Positions 14,265 through 16,361 of a stretch of DNA of 16,361 nucleotides are shown here, one piece after another. The translations under genes were made by a program, and so were the position numbers. The stretch comes from Desulfobulbus sp. (GTDB lineage Bacteria > Desulfobacterota > Desulfobulbia > Desulfobulbales > Desulfobulbaceae), in the NCBI GenBank assembly GCA_030600525.1, contig JAUVLX010000034.1, forward strand, positions 1-16,361, in the 5' to 3' direction. Below the pieces are notes generated by a model, which saw nothing but the letters and a program-made list of their open reading frames with translations, had not been told where the DNA came from and did no database searches. Every line of letters begins with the position of its first letter. The stretch's first letter is position 1.

Positions 14265-15028
14265 ACATTGGGTGACCACCTCAAAAGAAGGCACCTACGC
14301 CCTCTACCTCCAGCAGGGATAAAATTGCCCCTGTCTATGCAAAACAATCTTTGTATTCTCTGCTTACAGATTGATGTTTGCTTCATCTCACCGGGAATCT
14401 CTGCCCAACACAACCGCCACTTGCCCTTTAAAAACCCACCGCTATCGGGCACCTCATCTTTGAAAAATTCAAAATCTCACTGAAGCACATCTCAAAGCAA
14501 CAGATCATGAGATTAATTTCTTCTATTGCCATATCCTTCGCGCCACACTACGCCGCCAAAAATTTACACTTAAAGCGAAATAACTATTTACAGGATTAAG
14601 CACAAAATTTTATCCAACATTCACCACACTCCCTTTTACACTTTTTGCACCCATAACATATTTATTCAAAAATTCCCTGTTATTTCTATTAGTTAAGAAA
14701 AAATATTGATAAGATTAATGTTGATTACCACAATGTTCCACCACTTTCAGCAGCCACCGTGGGAAAGGTGAAGTCTTCACTGCAACACAAAGAATCTGGC
14801 TAGTAACTTGTGCCCGTCCATAAATGGTATTTAGGCCCGATAGCCTGGAATACGCAGCAACCTCCGGGGTGTCAATATTACGTGAATTGATGCCAATAAA
14901 TGGGCGATTAGCAGCGGGGGATTTAACTCTCAGGTCTCTGCTAAACTTTTTGTGTTGATGAATGACAGAAGTGTCTACAATTCGTTCTATTCAAGCGTTT
15001 ACCGGAAGTGTAGGACACGAGATTGAAA
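14265..15028. other. non-coding block with degraded sequence
   Basis: I find no intact gene in these ~760 bases. From 14265 to ~14500 is the distal AceTr leader/promoter area. From ~14500 to ~14715 the sequence is very AT-rich. From 14715 to 14990 the minus strand stays open for 91 codons up to a TAA, but has no usable start near its 5' end, and I do not recognise its product (it contains AANRPFIGINSRNIDTPEVA). Composition changes abruptly between these parts. The block leads directly into the EAL pseudogene and may be the scar of deletion or insertion. Confidence 0.5.
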
Positions 15029-15210
15029 GACATTGAGCGCATTGAGATGATACGCGTGCCAGGAGCGACTGCCTGGGCATGAAGATTGTGGTAGAGGGGA
15101 TTGAGACCGAGGATCAGTTCTGTGTGCCTAAAGCAGTATGGATGTGATGAATACCAGGGATATTATTTTCGCCTCCGGTTCCGGCAGTGATTTTCGAGAA
15201 ACTCATTTAG
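15029..15210 (+). pseudogene. remnant of an EAL-domain (cyclic-di-GMP phosphodiesterase) gene, C-terminal end
   Basis: Pieces of one EAL-domain C-terminus appear in order, in different frames. KDIERIEMIR is read from about 15026-15055. LGMKIVVEGIETEDQF follows at 15073-15120, matching the conserved LGxxVVAEGVET block. LKQYGCDEYQGYYF (15128-15169, second frame) matches the GCDxxQGY block. FSPPVPAVIFEKLI and a TAG stop (15166-15210) return to the earlier frame. The spacing between pieces is right for the family apart from single-base gains or losses, one of them in a T-run near 15166. The upstream catalytic part (EAL, DDFG, K-x-D) is not found. Intact EAL domains degrade cyclic-di-GMP; this copy cannot. 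Its old stop codon directly touches the stop of the convergent DUF1566 gene. Confidence 0.8.
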
Positions 15211-16155
15211 TCAACTCACCCCTCGGCACAACCTACAAAACCCACCAGGAACAGTACCCGAAGACCAGTACATTTTCCCCTGCATGTAATCTACAAACCA
15301 ATATCCGGTTGGTTTACGCCGAGAGGCGACAAAAACAAACGGCTGTTCTTTGGAAAAACAGGGGTGCAAGTATACCCCCTTTTCATTAGGGGTTGTTTCC
15401 ATAAGCGACATGGCCTCTTCCACAGTAGGCATTCGCCAATCATGATACCCGGCGAATCCGTCGTTGTTCAATTGTTCTATGGCACGTTTCATATTGCGTA
15501 TTGAGCAAAGATCCAATCCCCCGCACTGCCACATAAGCCCGGTTTTTTCATCCACCACGATGATCTCGTCACCGGCGTCCGCCAGAAAATTGGTAAACGC
15601 TCCCTGCGGATTCAATTGTGAATCAAAAAAATTCCAATACGTAATGATCTGCTGGATCTGATCGTCATCAAGAACCGTATATTCTGCGGGTAAGATTACC
15701 TTGGTATTGTTGAATTCTGTCCCACCCAAAGGCGGAAGCGCCTCTCCTCGATCTTCCTTAACACTCATTTCGTCAAAGGTAGGAAAAAGAAACAGGCTGT
15801 CCTCAGATTCAACGACCTCAGCAAGCAGCCACCTTTTCAAGGTTGCATTAACAGGAAAATTATCACGGGAACTAAGCGAACCGCCGTGACTTGTAATGCA
15901 ATCAGTGATCAATTCCTGAGGTGCCTTAACCTCTGCCAAAATATGAACATGCCGAACGCCCCGTTCCATAAGGTACAACCGTGGAGATTTGCCCCAATTA
16001 TCTACAAAAAAATAACAAACTCTCTCCTTACTGCTGGTCAGGCCCTCACTCAGTCCTTTTGCCGAAAAGGTACAAAACGCAAGATCCGGGGTCATATCCC
16101 ACTCAATAGAGGCACCTGTCGTATTGCTCAATTGCAGTTTTTCAAACATATTCAT
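15211..16155 (-). CDS. DUF1566 (Lcl C-terminal) domain protein with unrecognised N-terminal half
   Basis: A 314-residue protein without signal peptide or membrane segment. Residues ~198-313 match DUF1566: IIVVDEKTGLMWQ, then GYHDWRMPTVEEAMSLM, then YWFVDYMQGKMYWSS and a final GGFCRLCRGV. The domain is related to C-type-lectin-like folds and is common in Deltaproteobacteria, function unknown. Residues 1-190 contain ERVCYFFVDNWGKSPRLYLMERGVRHVHIL (first 20 from residue 44) and are not recognised. Several Cys (including CGGLDLC and CRLC) could bind metal or form disulphides. A GTG at 16161 and ATG codons at 16155 and 16149 are possible starts. ATG 16155 has AAGGG 7 bases upstream and is chosen. 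It ends against the EAL pseudogene, tail to tail. Confidence 0.82.
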   Translation of the reverse strand: MNMFEKLQLSNTTGASIEWDMTPDLAFCTFSAKGLSEGLTSSKERVCYFFVDNWGKSPRLYLMERGVRHVHILAEVKAPQELITDCITSHGGSLSSRDNFPVNATLKRWLLAEVVESEDSLFLFPTFDEMSVKEDRGEALPPLGGTEFNNTKVILPAEYTVLDDDQIQQIITYWNFFDSQLNPQGAFTNFLADAGDEIIVVDEKTGLMWQCGGLDLCSIRNMKRAIEQLNNDGFAGYHDWRMPTVEEAMSLMETTPNEKGVYLHPCFSKEQPFVFVASRRKPTGYWFVDYMQGKMYWSSGTVPGGFCRLCRGVS

Positions 16156-16172
16156 GGCCACGCCCTTTTCTT

Positions 16173-16195
16173 AAAATGACATATATATACATTTT
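16173..16195. promoter_or_regulatory. inverted repeat around a TATATAT core before the DUF1566 gene
   Basis: AAAATG (16173-16178) and CATTTT (16190-16195) are inverted repeats flanking ATATATAT (16181-16188), 18-40 bases before the DUF1566 start. Read on the minus strand the core could serve as a -10 element (TATATA), although no good -35 hexamer is found at 16-18 bases. An operator overlapping the promoter is possible. Confidence 0.3.
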
Positions 16196-16268
16196 GAATA
16201 ATTGTGATTCATTCTTTCTCCATAAGAGGGAGCCATGAATTTTGCCAGTAAAGATTAGCGTGAACTTC

Positions 16269-16296
16269 AATTTTGCATCTCTACCGGTGCAAAATT
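16269..16296. repeat. 9-base inverted repeat near the window end
   Basis: AATTTTGCA (16269-16277) pairs perfectly with TGCAAAATT (16288-16296) around a 10-base loop. It could be a weak terminator for a gene beyond the window or an operator. No adjoining gene is visible to decide. Confidence 0.35.
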
Positions 16297-16361
16297 TATT
16301 CAGTTTTGAAGCGTCTCACAACCAGATTACGCTACTACGAAAAAAAAATAAAGTTTATCAG

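Noticed and set aside
14405..14419. Sigma-54-like promoter on the minus strand upstream of AceTr
   Set aside because: The -24 TGGC part and spacing fit, but the essential GC of the -12 element is GG, so the match is not good enough.
14213..14452. 79-codon open frame on the minus strand in the AceTr leader
   Set aside because: It runs through the GC hairpin and the AceTr binding site, has irregular composition and no family match; more likely leader sequence.
14500..15028. Insertion sequence or other mobile element in the degraded block
   Set aside because: I looked for terminal inverted repeats, target duplications and transposase motifs and could not find any that hold up; kept only as an unexplained block.
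1..16361. CRISPR arrays, tRNA or rRNA genes
   Set aside because: No regularly spaced repeats and no tRNA-like cloverleaf or conserved rRNA segment was noticed anywhere in the window.

Overview
The window looks like a chromosomal stretch of a Gram-negative bacterium of moderate GC content. Secreted proteins carry Sec signal peptides, and operons are tight with overlapping stop/start codons. The mix of genes (acetate-type AceTr transporter, free-standing secreted Cache protein, DUF1566 protein, SNF2 + SWIM pair, compact pstSCAB without phoU) would fit a Desulfobacterota member, perhaps Desulfobulbales. That placement is inference from gene content, not proof.

Layout on the + strand. 2-493 is the C-terminal part of an alpha/beta hydrolase cut by the window edge. 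After a leader with unusual nested inverted repeats (603-657) comes an oxidative pentose phosphate operon: gnd (696-1607), zwf (1608-3098) and pgl (3109-3843). Together these turn glucose 6-phosphate into ribulose 5-phosphate plus reduced nicotinamide cofactor. An AT-rich GNAT acetyltransferase gene (3870-4370) and a divergent cation diffusion facilitator gene (4395-5315) follow. Next is a two-gene unit of a SNF2-family helicase (5377-8061) and a SWIM zinc-finger protein (8080-9078). A 365-base non-coding stretch precedes the phosphate ABC transporter operon pstS-pstC-pstA-pstB (9444-12740). There each downstream gene starts on the stop codon of the one before.

From about 12.8 kb the coding strand switches to minus. 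A strong two-stem terminator (12838-12893) closes a small secreted Cache-domain gene (12948-13427). Upstream of it on the same strand is an AceTr (SatP/YaaH-type) acetate/succinate transporter gene (13644-14213), whose own leader holds a terminator-like hairpin (14241-14264). A roughly 800-base non-coding block follows. It ends in a clearly recognisable but frameshifted remnant of an EAL (cyclic-di-GMP phosphodiesterase) domain at 15029-15210, on the + strand. That remnant abuts, tail to tail, an intact minus-strand gene for a DUF1566 protein with an unrecognised N-terminal half (15211-16155). The last 200 bases are non-coding, with two inverted repeats.

I see no rRNA, tRNA, CRISPR array, intact insertion sequence or phage genes. 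The most interesting items are the EAL pseudogene and the scrambled block beside it, the AceTr + secreted Cache pair with its leader hairpin, the Asn-rich metal site of the CDF protein, the structured leader of the gnd operon, and the A-tract cluster in the SWIM gene. I found no clear evidence of a wholly new multi-gene system.
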